Part shown: positions 48,927-57,437 of the stretch, piece by piece
How the letters are laid out: each line of letters begins with the position of its first letter
Numbering within the stretch: the first letter of the stretch is position 1
Assembly: GCA_020186115.1 (NCBI GenBank)
Contig: WSYJ01000184.1
Location: 415,001-479,000, forward strand
Origin: Histomonas meleagridis
Lineage: Eukaryota; Parabasalia; Tritrichomonadida; Dientamoebidae
Length of the DNA stretch: 64,000 nucleotides
Reading direction: 5' to 3'
The notes under the pieces: model-generated
What the model saw: only the letters and a program-made list of their open reading frames with translations
Databases searched by the model: none
Told to the model about the DNA's origin: nothing
Program-made: the position numbers and the translations under genes

Positions 48927-51254
48927 TTACTTAAGACAGCTCATCAAAAACTCAATGTTCTTTGTTGGTCTTGACACAAACTTAACGTACTCTGTCAGGT
49001 GGGGGTCCGATACATAAAAAGTGACAAATTCTTTCTCTCCTTTGTCGTTTTCTGTGATTATCCACAAATAATCATCTTCTGTGGTACAAACGACACCTTC
49101 TTTGTCTTCTACTAACACTCCATCACCTTGTAAGAATGGGGTTTCATTCATTGATGAAATTAATGGATTTGATATTATTTCAAGTTGACTCGTTACAAAT
49201 TTCAACCCATCACATCTAATGTCATAGCTCCTTCTTAAAAGGTGCATCTTTTCTTTTTGGAATGGAACAATTTCACCATTAATTTCGGCAAATGCTTCGC
49301 CATCAATAAATCCGATAATGGTTGCATATCCATCCTGAGAAACGCACAAGTCGCCTGGCAAACAATCAGCTGCCTTTGAGCAAGAGATACTTACATCATA
49401 ACTTTTCTCTTTAACGGTTCTCTTTACTCCAGGCATAACCGTTGTCAAAACCGTCAACTCATTTAACGGCGCCAAAACGGGCTCGCTATCGAACTCCTCC
49501 GATAAGAAAACCGCCGAATCGCCCACAAACGATAGGACGACACCTTTTTTATCGTTATATAAAACAGTGTCATAACAATACACATTATTTTTTGAGATAA
49601 TTTCCAATATATCTTTTTGACTAAAGAATTGGTAACCATTAAAAAGTGTTTTTCCGATTAAAAGAGGTCCGAATTTAGCCATTATTTCGACAGGCATATT
49701 TAAGTTGGCATAAAAAGGAGCATCGATTAGTTGCGCTGGATAAAGAACGTTTTGTATTTCGATCATTTTCACGTTTCTCTTTGTTTTAGTTAGTTTATAC
49801 TTTGTAAATATTTCGAATATATTTAATTCATCTGATAAAACATGATTCGGGTCATCCCTTAAAGCTAATGAATTATTAGCAACACCGAGTACTTCGTATT
49901 CTTTACCTGCTTTATCGACAACGACTTCGCCCGTATCTAATCCGAATGCTTGAAGCGCGTCGCCGCCATCGGGCATAACTTTGCTTTCGCATTTGACTCC
50001 AATGTAATTTTTCCGTGTCAAAAATGTCAAACTTGTTTCTCGTATTTGTTTTATTGTTTTGTCTTTTTCAAACAAAACAATACATTTAGAAGAGTCCTTT
50101 CCGATATATATACATTCATCTTTTTTCTCATATAATAATAAATCACCAGGTAAATGATTAGAGACAAATGAAAATAATGGAGATCGAGTAAGCTTGATGT
50201 TGCCCCATGTAATCTCGCGTTCATTTGTCGTAGTTTGGATTATACCCATCGCTAACATTCCTGGATGTAATAATGGCGGAGAATTCACTAAGACTATGGA
50301 ATGAAAACATCCACAGCGAACAAAAACTGCTTTCCCTTCAATAAGATTCGATTTCGTAGGTATTAACTTGTCACTAGTCTCATCACAAAGTAAGCGGCCA
50401 TCTTCATCAGAAGCACCACATGAATAAACTGAGCCATCAGATGATATAAAGATGGTGTGCGCATCCCCCATGTCGATTTCTGTGATCTTAACATTACGTA
50501 AAGCTTCAACTACTTTGAATTCGTTAAGTTTCTGAATAGTTCCATGACCTGTACGACCTGATCCACCTGCGCCATACGTCATTGTTAACCCATCAGTCGT
50601 TATAATCGCTGCGTGGTCATTGTATGCAAAGACACGGAGAACATGGACGCCGTTTAAACTTTTGATGGGTGTAAATTCATCATCAGTTTTGACAATACTA
50701 CCAATTCCATATGCTACGCCATCAACAGTGACTGCAAGTGCAAAGCCTGAGCCACCCGCGACGTCATAGGCTGGTGACGGTAATACATATTTGGTGGTCT
50801 CTCCATCATCTCGGATTTTATAAACAATGCCTTTGTTGTCGATGGCATAACTACATGAAACACTAGATGAAACATAGATCCCGGGATTATCTAATATGAT
50901 TTTTCGTGGTTTACCATTGATACATCGGGAATTAGTAATGTAAACATCTCCATTTTGAGCTAAAAAAGTGGTGCACTTGTCCCCACAATGTGCCCAAGAA
51001 AGTGGTATATCTGCAAAGTTATCAATTATAGTTGGATGAATATCATCTTTCCTTTTTGATAAGCCGAATTGAAAATCACTGTTGTCACCCCATCCAATGG
51101 CTGTTCCATTATTATATATTACGACATTATGCCTCCATCCAACAGCTAGACATTTAATGTCATTAAAATTCATATCTACGGGTGGTAATGGTTTTTTAGA
51201 ATTATCATTTCTCCCGAGCCTATAAGAAGAATTTGCACCTGCTGATAGAAGCAT
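48927..51254 (-). CDS. RCC1-propeller protein with unknown C-terminal half
   Basis: The frame is open to an ATG at 51323, but ATG 51254 is preferred. It begins at once with the first RCC1 blade (SAGANSSYRLGRND) and has GCGGTTTT 12 bases upstream on the coding strand. The product is 775 residues. Residues about 1-350 hold RCC1 repeats (VGWRHNVVIYNNGTAIGWG, YGAGGSGRTGHG, GDAHTIFISSDGSVYSCGAS). Residues about 360-775 contain a series of β-rich 60-70-residue segments with recurring motifs (PGDLLLYE, DALQAFGLDTGEVV, PGDLCVSQDGYATIIGF), suggesting a repeated small barrel. RCC1 propellers act as Ran GEFs or as scaffolds, and this hybrid is probably not the Ran GEF. Divergently transcribed from the next gene over a 136-bp gap. 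The stop reads TAAA. Confidence 0.75.
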   Translation of the reverse strand: MLLSAGANSSYRLGRNDNSKKPLPPVDMNFNDIKCLAVGWRHNVVIYNNGTAIGWGDNSDFQFGLSKRKDDIHPTIIDNFADIPLSWAHCGDKCTTFLAQNGDVYITNSRCINGKPRKIILDNPGIYVSSSVSCSYAIDNKGIVYKIRDDGETTKYVLPSPAYDVAGGSGFALAVTVDGVAYGIGSIVKTDDEFTPIKSLNGVHVLRVFAYNDHAAIITTDGLTMTYGAGGSGRTGHGTIQKLNEFKVVEALRNVKITEIDMGDAHTIFISSDGSVYSCGASDEDGRLLCDETSDKLIPTKSNLIEGKAVFVRCGCFHSIVLVNSPPLLHPGMLAMGIIQTTTNEREITWGNIKLTRSPLFSFVSNHLPGDLLLYEKKDECIYIGKDSSKCIVLFEKDKTIKQIRETSLTFLTRKNYIGVKCESKVMPDGGDALQAFGLDTGEVVVDKAGKEYEVLGVANNSLALRDDPNHVLSDELNIFEIFTKYKLTKTKRNVKMIEIQNVLYPAQLIDAPFYANLNMPVEIMAKFGPLLIGKTLFNGYQFFSQKDILEIISKNNVYCYDTVLYNDKKGVVLSFVGDSAVFLSEEFDSEPVLAPLNELTVLTTVMPGVKRTVKEKSYDVSISCSKAADCLPGDLCVSQDGYATIIGFIDGEAFAEINGEIVPFQKEKMHLLRRSYDIRCDGLKFVTSQLEIISNPLISSMNETPFLQGDGVLVEDKEGVVCTTEDDYLWIITENDKGEKEFVTFYVSDPHLTEYVKFVSRPTKNIEFLMSCLK

Positions 51255-51265
51255 AAAAAAATGGC

Positions 51266-51273
51266 AAAACCGC
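51266..51273 (-). promoter_or_regulatory. GCGGTTTT motif that favours the downstream start
   Basis: On the coding strand it lies 12 bases before ATG 51254 and inside the longer ORF. It therefore argues for 51254 rather than 51323. Confidence 0.4.
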
Positions 51274-51357
51274 GATATGGGGTGGCCTGTATAAATGTTC
51301 GGACAAAGTTTATCAGTTTTCATTCCCCAAAAAATAAAGTAATCGAATTTAGAAAAA

Positions 51358-51365
51358 AACGTTAA
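51358..51365. promoter_or_regulatory. AACGTTAA in the divergent RCC1/coiled-coil promoter
   Basis: A palindromic AACGTT core lies 25 bases before ATG 51391. It is also 103 bases upstream of the minus-strand RCC1 start. Confidence 0.4.
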
Positions 51366-51390
51366 ATTATCAGCACTTTTCGATAATCAC

Positions 51391-52521
51391 ATGGATCAAT
51401 ATGAAAATGAATCAGAATCAGAAATTGAATTTGAAGATGATTTTATTGATGACTCTTATTCAGATAGCTTCCAATTTGGTAGCTTAGAAGAGAATGACTT
51501 AGAAGATAATGCTTATGACAAAACAATACCAAAGAAAAAAATTATAGGGCCCCCTCTGAACTTAACAAATCAGCCAAAGACAGAAACAAATCAACTATAC
51601 TCAGTGTTATTTCACATTTTAAATGATTGTCAGATGTTAATTTCAAGAAATAGGTCCTCTCTTCCATTTTCAATTTCTGCTGAAATTGAAAACTTAAAAG
51701 ATTCAAATATTTATTTCAGCGATGGTAAGATTAAGCATAAAAAGTTTAATGATGATATGGATTGTAGCAATCTCAAAAAAGCATCTGATGTTCAATCACT
51801 TCTTAAGTACATCAATTTCGTTTATGATATAGTTCAAAAATCACTTCCTCCTATTGTTCAATCAGCCAGCAAACTTCTTAAAGATCCATTAGTACGTCAA
51901 CATAAAACACTTGCTAAAATCAAGCAACGAATCAATGAACTCCAAAAAGAAAACAAAGAACTATCTGTTCAAACACGACATACAGCAAATCGTCTTGTTC
52001 AAATGTCATCTCCCGATTCACCCAAAACCACTAGTTATAGCACAGGTAAATCTGATGTTATGGTACAACAACAACGCCTTAAACACGCATTAGCGCGCGT
52101 CGACAGCCTAAAAGAACAAAACGAATCAACCGCCGCATCAAATTCAGAACTAAAGGATCAACTTTTGATAGAAACCGAAAGAAAACGTTCGGGAAATTCA
52201 TCGCCAAAAATCCCTCAAAATATTGCACTTTTGCAAAAGAAAATTGCTGAAATTACAGCAAATTTGGATCAAGGCGAAGAAGAAAATGAAACAGCAATGG
52301 CACAAAGAAGAGTTTCCCTTTCAAGGATGAATAAATCAACAAAAAAATTAATGGAAGAAATTAACATATTGGAAGAAAAGTTGGCAGAAACTGAAAATAA
52401 AATTAGAATAATGACACAAGGAAAAGCTGTAAAGGAGAAAAAAGTAGTTCAGCAACAGCAACAAATAAAACAAACAAAAGGATCAAAGATTCCCGTTCAA
52501 AGGCATTCACCAATTAAATAA
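51391..52521 (+). CDS. Coiled-coil protein with acidic N-terminus, 376 aa, unknown function
   Basis: Residues about 1-50 are strongly acidic (ESESEIEFEDDFIDDSYSD). Residues about 65-165 are a globular-looking helical region. Residues about 170-350 are mainly coiled coil, in two parts split by a Ser/Pro/Thr-rich hinge (SSPDSPKTTSYSTGKS). The C-terminus is basic with Gln repeats and ends KIPVQRHSPIK. There is no signal peptide or membrane segment. It could be a flagellar or basal-body coiled-coil protein, but that is a guess. AACGTTAA lies 25 bases upstream and the stop reads TAAA. Confidence 0.8.
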   Translation: MDQYENESESEIEFEDDFIDDSYSDSFQFGSLEENDLEDNAYDKTIPKKKIIGPPLNLTNQPKTETNQLYSVLFHILNDCQMLISRNRSSLPFSISAEIENLKDSNIYFSDGKIKHKKFNDDMDCSNLKKASDVQSLLKYINFVYDIVQKSLPPIVQSASKLLKDPLVRQHKTLAKIKQRINELQKENKELSVQTRHTANRLVQMSSPDSPKTTSYSTGKSDVMVQQQRLKHALARVDSLKEQNESTAASNSELKDQLLIETERKRSGNSSPKIPQNIALLQKKIAEITANLDQGEEENETAMAQRRVSLSRMNKSTKKLMEEINILEEKLAETENKIRIMTQGKAVKEKKVVQQQQQIKQTKGSKIPVQRHSPIK

Positions 52522-52598
52522 ATTTATTTTATTTTAAAAAATAAAAATTGTATTTGTTTTAATCGTTTTAGTAGTCAAATATCCGTATCGTCCAAAAA

Positions 52599-53192
52599 AT
52601 GAGTTTGCAAAGGTTAGTCATTGCATTTGTAAATTGATGATTTCATCAAAGATGACACCAAAGAGGAGCTATTGGAATTCGTGGGCTTGGAAGGCTTTTT
52701 AGAATTGCTGATGATAATAATGGCGATAAATCAATCGATCTTCACAACGAAAAACTAAAATTACTGAGCGGAATTGGTGCTTGATATAACTGAAATTAAC
52801 GAACTTTCATTTATACTGATTCGTTGGTAGAAATGGAAAATTTCGTCTGACGAACTTCTTTATTATTTTGTTCCAATGGTGCTACTCGAATCGGGTGGGT
52901 AAAGGAAGCTTTTAGCTCTCTTGATAAGAATGGAAATTGTTGAAAATCTCAAACTTCTCCATCTCGATCAACAACTAAAATCACGTCAAGAGGCTGGGAG
53001 TTCTCATGCAGAAGTTATTTTCGACAATCTTGTTAAACGTTTGATAAATATGGTAATAAGGAAATAATGTTGCAAGAATTCCTTGATTACTATCATGAAA
53101 TCATTCCAAACATTGACCACGATAAAACATTTGTTATGTTAATCAAAAATGGGGGCTTGACTAAAAAAAAATTAATACTAATTATAGATAAT
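52599..53192 (+). pseudogene. Decayed calcyphosin-like EF-hand gene
   Basis: Pieces in different frames follow the order of a calcyphosin-type protein. RGAIGIRGLGRLFRIADD, at about 52663-52720, matches the family's N-terminal R-G-x-x-GIxGLGRxFR block and first EF loop. SLDKNGN at about 52918 matches a middle EF hand. FDKYGNKEIMLQEFLDYYHE, at about 53043-53100, matches the fourth EF hand, followed by IDHDKTFVMLIKN, the family's C-terminal helix. At least four frameshifts or stops separate them, so no intact product is possible. Calcyphosins are cytosolic calcium sensors, often flagellar in protists. The relic runs up to the 3' end of the bromodomain gene. Confidence 0.7.
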
Positions 53193-53855
53193 TTATTCCG
53201 GATATTTTTCTCCTCTTTTTTCAAGAGCTGTTTTCATGTATTCACGCAATGCATATATTGTTGGAAGATTAATTTTTGTTACGTCAAGTGATATTTCAGT
53301 TGTGCCAGGATCTATCTCTGGTTGCATTTCATCAATTATTTTGAGCATTTCAGTTTGATCATCAAGAGTCATCATCTCTGATGCAGCAATGAATAGCTGA
53401 ATTTCTTTGTCTGTTAACACTGGCATGTTCTGTCTCATTGTATGAGCTGCTCCAAGTGAAGATGCATATTGTTTAACTTTGGCTGGTGGTTGTCCCATTA
53501 AATCATAAACACGTGAACGGAGACGATATACTTCGCTGCGCCATGTAGGAAGTGATAAAACGTCAATTTCCCTTCGGAATTTTGAGAATAAGTGTCTGCA
53601 TTCACTTGCAATTGTTACAGTATATTGCTGTTGTTCATAATATTCAGCATTTTCCCACACTGCCTCGATGTCGTCTGTCCATTCACGAACTGTTTTGTAT
53701 TGATTTTTTTTAAGTTTTGATATAACATCTGGTAAAATAGGGAGATTTATATATGGATCATCAAGCTGCAACCTCTCCTTAAATATTTGTGTCATTGGGT
53801 GCTTCATTAATCTATTCATAATATCCAACGCAATTTTTCTTGCTTTTTCATCCAT
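53193..53855 (-). CDS. Single-bromodomain protein with ET-like C-terminal domain
   Basis: 220 residues. Residues about 8-95 form a bromodomain (HPMTQIF for the WPF shelf, DPYINLPILPDVISKLKKNQY for the ZA loop and helix A, WENAEYYE for the BC loop). The acetyl-lysine-binding Asn that follows the Tyr in canonical N-C-x-x-Y-N is Glu74 here. Residues about 143-215 match the ET domain of BET proteins (LTDKEIQLFIAASEMM, VTKINLPTIYALREYM, corresponding to FETLKPSTLRELERYV). This is a minimal BET-like reader with one bromodomain instead of two. The loss of Asn may weaken or change acetyl-lysine recognition. An AACCGTTT motif lies 11 bases upstream on the coding strand. The stop reads TAAA. Confidence 0.85.
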   Translation of the reverse strand: MDEKARKIALDIMNRLMKHPMTQIFKERLQLDDPYINLPILPDVISKLKKNQYKTVREWTDDIEAVWENAEYYEQQQYTVTIASECRHLFSKFRREIDVLSLPTWRSEVYRLRSRVYDLMGQPPAKVKQYASSLGAAHTMRQNMPVLTDKEIQLFIAASEMMTLDDQTEMLKIIDEMQPEIDPGTTEISLDVTKINLPTIYALREYMKTALEKRGEKYPE

Positions 53856-54158
53856 TGATAAAATTAAACGGTTTCTTCATGTTTGCGAGAAAATTTCATT
53901 TCTATCTCAACTTGGAGAATTCTCCAATTAAACTAATCTGGCATATTAAACATTCATGACTTCACAAGGCATTTGTTAATCAGGCAAATTTGAACCTTTA
54001 AAATTGATATCAATTTATTTTAGAGATAAAAAATAACTAAATAAATACAGCGAATGCGACACGCTTGTATACTGTAATCAAAACTATGTAATGTGTTTGA
54101 GAAAAATATATATAAAATTAAATTTCAAGAAATAAAATTTCATTTATTTAATGTAAAT
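53856..54158. other. Intergenic, 300 bp
   Basis: Upstream region of the bromodomain gene and 3' flank of RPS28. AAACGGTT lies at 53867-53874. No RNA was recognised. Confidence 0.4.
53867..53874 (-). promoter_or_regulatory. AACCGTTT motif before bromodomain gene
   Basis: On the coding strand it ends 11 bases before ATG 53855. Confidence 0.4.
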
Positions 54159-54359
54159 TTAGCGAAGACGACGAGCTTCACGTTCGGTTTCAAGGAGAGA
54201 AAGAATATCGCCTTTCCTAACTGGTCCTTTGACATTACGAATAAGTGAACGTTGGGTATCATCAAGGAACTCAACTTTAACTTGTGTAACACCACCACGG
54301 CTACCTGTACGGCCAATAATTTCCTTGACAACAGCTAATTTGACTTGGACTTCTTCCAT
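54159..54359 (-). CDS. RPS28: 40S ribosomal protein S28 (eS28)
   Basis: A 66-residue protein, close to the 69 of human RPS28. [60 protein letters not shown] is nearly identical to the family throughout, including the invariant EREARRLR end. A longer open frame begins with GTG at 54422, but the ATG at 54359 gives the family's normal length and has TACGGTTG 23 bases upstream. The protein sits on the 40S head near the mRNA exit and contacts the E-site. Codon use is G/C-richer, as expected for a highly expressed gene. The stop reads TAAA. Confidence 0.96.
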   Translation of the reverse strand: MEEVQVKLAVVKEIIGRTGSRGGVTQVKVEFLDDTQRSLIRNVKGPVRKGDILSLLETEREARRLR

Positions 54360-55087
54360 TTGGAGAAAAGGAAGACCAAGCACAACCGTAATCCATTGAA
54401 TTTTTCTGTCGGCAAAACTCACTCAAAATATTTTTCACCAATATACAATAATGTATTTTTTTCATGTTCTATTTCGAGATTAAAGATTACGTTAAGAATG
54501 TTGTTAATTATATGAATACATTAGGTGTGAGAAAATATTGATTTGAAATTTAAAAAATTGAAAATTGTTGTTGAAACATCCACAGCTTATTTACATATTA
54601 TTATACGAAATATTCTTGAAGGAAAAATTCGATTTAAACTTCAAATCTCTCGTAGTAGCATTCGAAAACAAATTGAAGAAAATCATAAATCGCCGATTCT
54701 ACTTGTTATTTTCAAAAATAATGATTTTTGAAATTTCATTCGCAATTTCTATAAACATGAATTTTTTCATAAAAAATTGGTAGTTTAGAAAACTTTTAAA
54801 CAAAATATGTTTATATTTTAACTTTTGAAAATATTTACAACATCTCAAGATAACAGCAAAAGAAAATGATTTTTGACCATGTTCTATTGACTGTCATTTT
54901 CATTTCTACTTTCACGTTTCAATCTATTTTAATGGTAGTATATAATCAAAACAAAAAATAAAAGCAATTTTGATGTTTACCAAGTAAAAACTTTTTAGAT
55001 CATGTGGAAACAACCTAATTCTTGTAAATGAAGATTCGATATTAGGATTCTTTATATATTCATTTCAAAAAATCATTGAAATCAGTT
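54360..55087. other. AT-rich intergenic, 730 bp
   Basis: Apart from the RPS28 upstream motif, only short low-complexity frames are present. The open frames at 54543-54783 overlap each other in two phases and have no family resemblance. Confidence 0.4.
54383..54390 (-). promoter_or_regulatory. TACGGTTG motif that sets the RPS28 start
   Basis: It lies 23 bases before ATG 54359 on the coding strand, inside the longer in-frame extension. It therefore supports the short, family-length product. Confidence 0.5.
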
Positions 55088-55325
55088 TCATACAATAATA
55101 ACAATACCAACAGTCACACCAACTCCAATATAAATTTGTGTTTTGTCGTGATTTTTTGATATGCTGTTTTCAGGATGATAAAAATAAGATGCATAATATT
55201 CTGAATATATATTATACGATATATAATCATAAAATAGAATTGATGTTTGGATATGTGTATATATTGATTTAATTTTTGTAAGAATAAATGAATTTAAATA
55301 AGAACTATAAATAATTAATGATTAT
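55088..55325 (-). pseudogene. Relic of a surface membrane protein C-terminus
   Basis: A minus-strand frame without any ATG is open for about 78 codons to TGA 55088-55090. It ends with a polar Tyr/Asn/His/Lys-rich juxtamembrane segment (HPENSISKNHDKTQ) followed by a hydrophobic helix IYIGVGVTVGIVIIV and an immediate stop. Stalk followed by a Gly/Val/Ile anchor is how trichomonad surface proteins end. The ectodomain is missing, so this is probably a truncated remnant. A chance ORF cannot be excluded. Confidence 0.35.
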
Positions 55326-55628
55326 GTAAATAAACCCAATAATAAAATATCCGCAAAAAATAAAAATATTGATATTAAAAACAAATCTTATTGTTTAGTT
55401 TTAAATAATAAAATATCATTATTTTGTATTTCTTTAAATTTTTTCTTTCTACCATATTATTTCTCAAAAATTTCATTAAATTATATAATTAACACAACAT
55501 GCAGTTAAAAATCGACAATTTTTAATAGATAAAATATTATTCTTAATTTTTACGAGATTGTAGCTCGATACCAAATTCACTATATAGTTTTGTAGTACTA
55601 AAATCATATCCACTTCTTATATTGAAAG
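55326..55628. other. AT-rich intergenic, 300 bp
   Basis: Low-complexity A/T sequence. Nothing was recognised. Confidence 0.35.
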
Positions 55629-56981
55629 TTATGTATCTATATAATAATCATCAAATGTTCCCAATGTACTTGTTTCTGACTTTTTATCTCTAAGTTTTTT
55701 ATTTAAATTATATAAAGCAATAGAAAATATAAATTGAAATATTGATAAAAATCCGAAGAAAATTGGAATTGCAAATTCATGAAATGAGTTTACATAAATT
55801 TTATACAAGAAAGCAAAAATGAACCCAATCAAAGTACCAATTTGTGCAATTCCAAATATAGTTCCATATGAATTACACCCAAAAAAATCAAAAATTATTG
55901 CAGGAAGCTGACTTGCTCCTACACCATATGAAACACTTACTAAAATCATTTCTGTATATACCACATTTTCCCCCATCCCAGAACGGAAAAAAGTTGTCCC
56001 GAGTGATGGAAATATACCTAATATGCACCATATAATACAAAATACTTTTATTCTATTGAAACCATAAGCTTTTAGGATGTCGATAAAAATTGAGAATATT
56101 AGCGAAGATATAAAAGAAGTTATAAAAAAATGTAAACTCCATCGAAAAATTTTTATAATTGCACCATATCCCAAAAACATGATCACAACTATATCAAGGT
56201 ATATATAAGAAATAAATGCTTGAGATGAACAAATAAACATTCCGAATGTAAAGATATAAAAACTTCCTTTTTTTAATAAGGAAAAAATGGATTTATATTC
56301 ATATTGAGAAGATTCTGTTTGATGAGATTCATCTAAATTTTTATAGGCAAGCCATGATAAAAACGGTAATATCAAGGTTACCAAGCAAACTGTTGACCCA
56401 ATAACTTTAAGACTAAAATTACAACACCCATATTGTAAATAAACACAACTATCATATTTCGAAGCAGCATAATAAATATTATAAAAAATAATATATGAAA
56501 GTGGAAGTGAACCAGAAATAAAAGATATACTAGTTCTTTGGATTTGCATAGGAGATTTTGAAAGAATTATTTTATTACACGCAGTTAGAATAGCTGAACA
56601 ACCAAAAGCCATTGTAAGTGATGATATAATCAACATTATTATGGACGTTCTTATGAAATAAATAAATATGCTTGGAATAATTATTAAAAAAATTGAAATA
56701 AAAATTGTTGTTGTTGAACCAAATTTATCAATGAATATACCTTGAGGTAATACAAAAAATAATAAAGAAAATATTCCAAAATATGTTAAGAAAGCAGTTC
56801 TTGAAGAAGAATAAAGATATATATAGTCATAAATAAAATTGGAGTGTGCAGCTATACCCCATGATACAATTGAAATTAATGTTAGAGATATTATTACAAA
56901 TATCCATTTAGATATTAATGTTATGGTAAACATCATTAAATATGATGATAAGATTTTTTTAATTGAATATATCGTACACAT
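55629..56981 (-). CDS. Major facilitator superfamily transporter
   Basis: 450 residues with twelve predicted transmembrane helices in two groups of six, split by a cytoplasmic loop around residues 215-235 (NLDESHQTESSQYEYKS). The first half has the MFS loop-2 pattern after TM2 (GIFIDKFGSTTTIFI for the G-x-x-x-D-x-x-G motif). The general layout resembles MFSD1-like and other lysosomal/plasma-membrane carriers. The substrate cannot be inferred. There is no signal peptide. The C-terminal tail is short and charged. The ATG at 56981 and one at 56936 are both possible starts. No ACGGTT motif lies within 60 bases upstream, and the TAA stop is followed by C, so this gene lacks both common signals. 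Confidence 0.85.
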   Translation of the reverse strand: MCTIYSIKKILSSYLMMFTITLISKWIFVIISLTLISIVSWGIAAHSNFIYDYIYLYSSSRTAFLTYFGIFSLLFFVLPQGIFIDKFGSTTTIFISIFLIIIPSIFIYFIRTSIIMLIISSLTMAFGCSAILTACNKIILSKSPMQIQRTSISFISGSLPLSYIIFYNIYYAASKYDSCVYLQYGCCNFSLKVIGSTVCLVTLILPFLSWLAYKNLDESHQTESSQYEYKSIFSLLKKGSFYIFTFGMFICSSQAFISYIYLDIVVIMFLGYGAIIKIFRWSLHFFITSFISSLIFSIFIDILKAYGFNRIKVFCIIWCILGIFPSLGTTFFRSGMGENVVYTEMILVSVSYGVGASQLPAIIFDFFGCNSYGTIFGIAQIGTLIGFIFAFLYKIYVNSFHEFAIPIFFGFLSIFQFIFSIALYNLNKKLRDKKSETSTLGTFDDYYIDT

Positions 56982-57437
56982 TTACAATGCAATACAGAAA
57001 ATCATCATTTGTTTTTATATTTAATTTTGTGATTTTTTTTTTCGTTTTTCTATTGAAACAATATTTATTTAATCAATAAAAAAGTTTTTATAATCAAGAA
57101 TAGTTATTATTTTTCCTTAGAAAAAAAACATGAAACTTTATCAAAAACTTTAACTAATATTTTTATTATACATCATTAAAACATAAGAAATCTAAAAAAT
57201 ATTTTAAAGATGGTTTCCTCCTAAAAATTAAATGTTTTTGAAAAGTTTGCCTTATCATTTCAAACATTTAAATGAAGATGTTTTATCCAAGAAGCTTCCA
57301 TTCATTTTCATTTCCTTTTTTTTTAATGTTAACCGTCATGCCATCCAATTTTGAATGCAATTTTCAGAGGCACACGGTCATGAAATATATTTAAATATCT
57401 TGAAAAAAGTGCCGATATTTAACAGAAGTCAGAAGCA
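56982..57437. other. Divergent intergenic, 455 bp
   Basis: It lies between the MFS gene (minus) and the 675-residue gene (plus). TAACCGTCATG near 57331 and ACACGGTCATG near 57373 lie 57-107 bases before ATG 57438. No RNA was recognised. Confidence 0.4.

Noticed and set aside
54543..54783. Two overlapping short plus-strand ORFs
   Set aside because: Mutually overlapping in different phases in AT-rich DNA, without a motif upstream or any family match.
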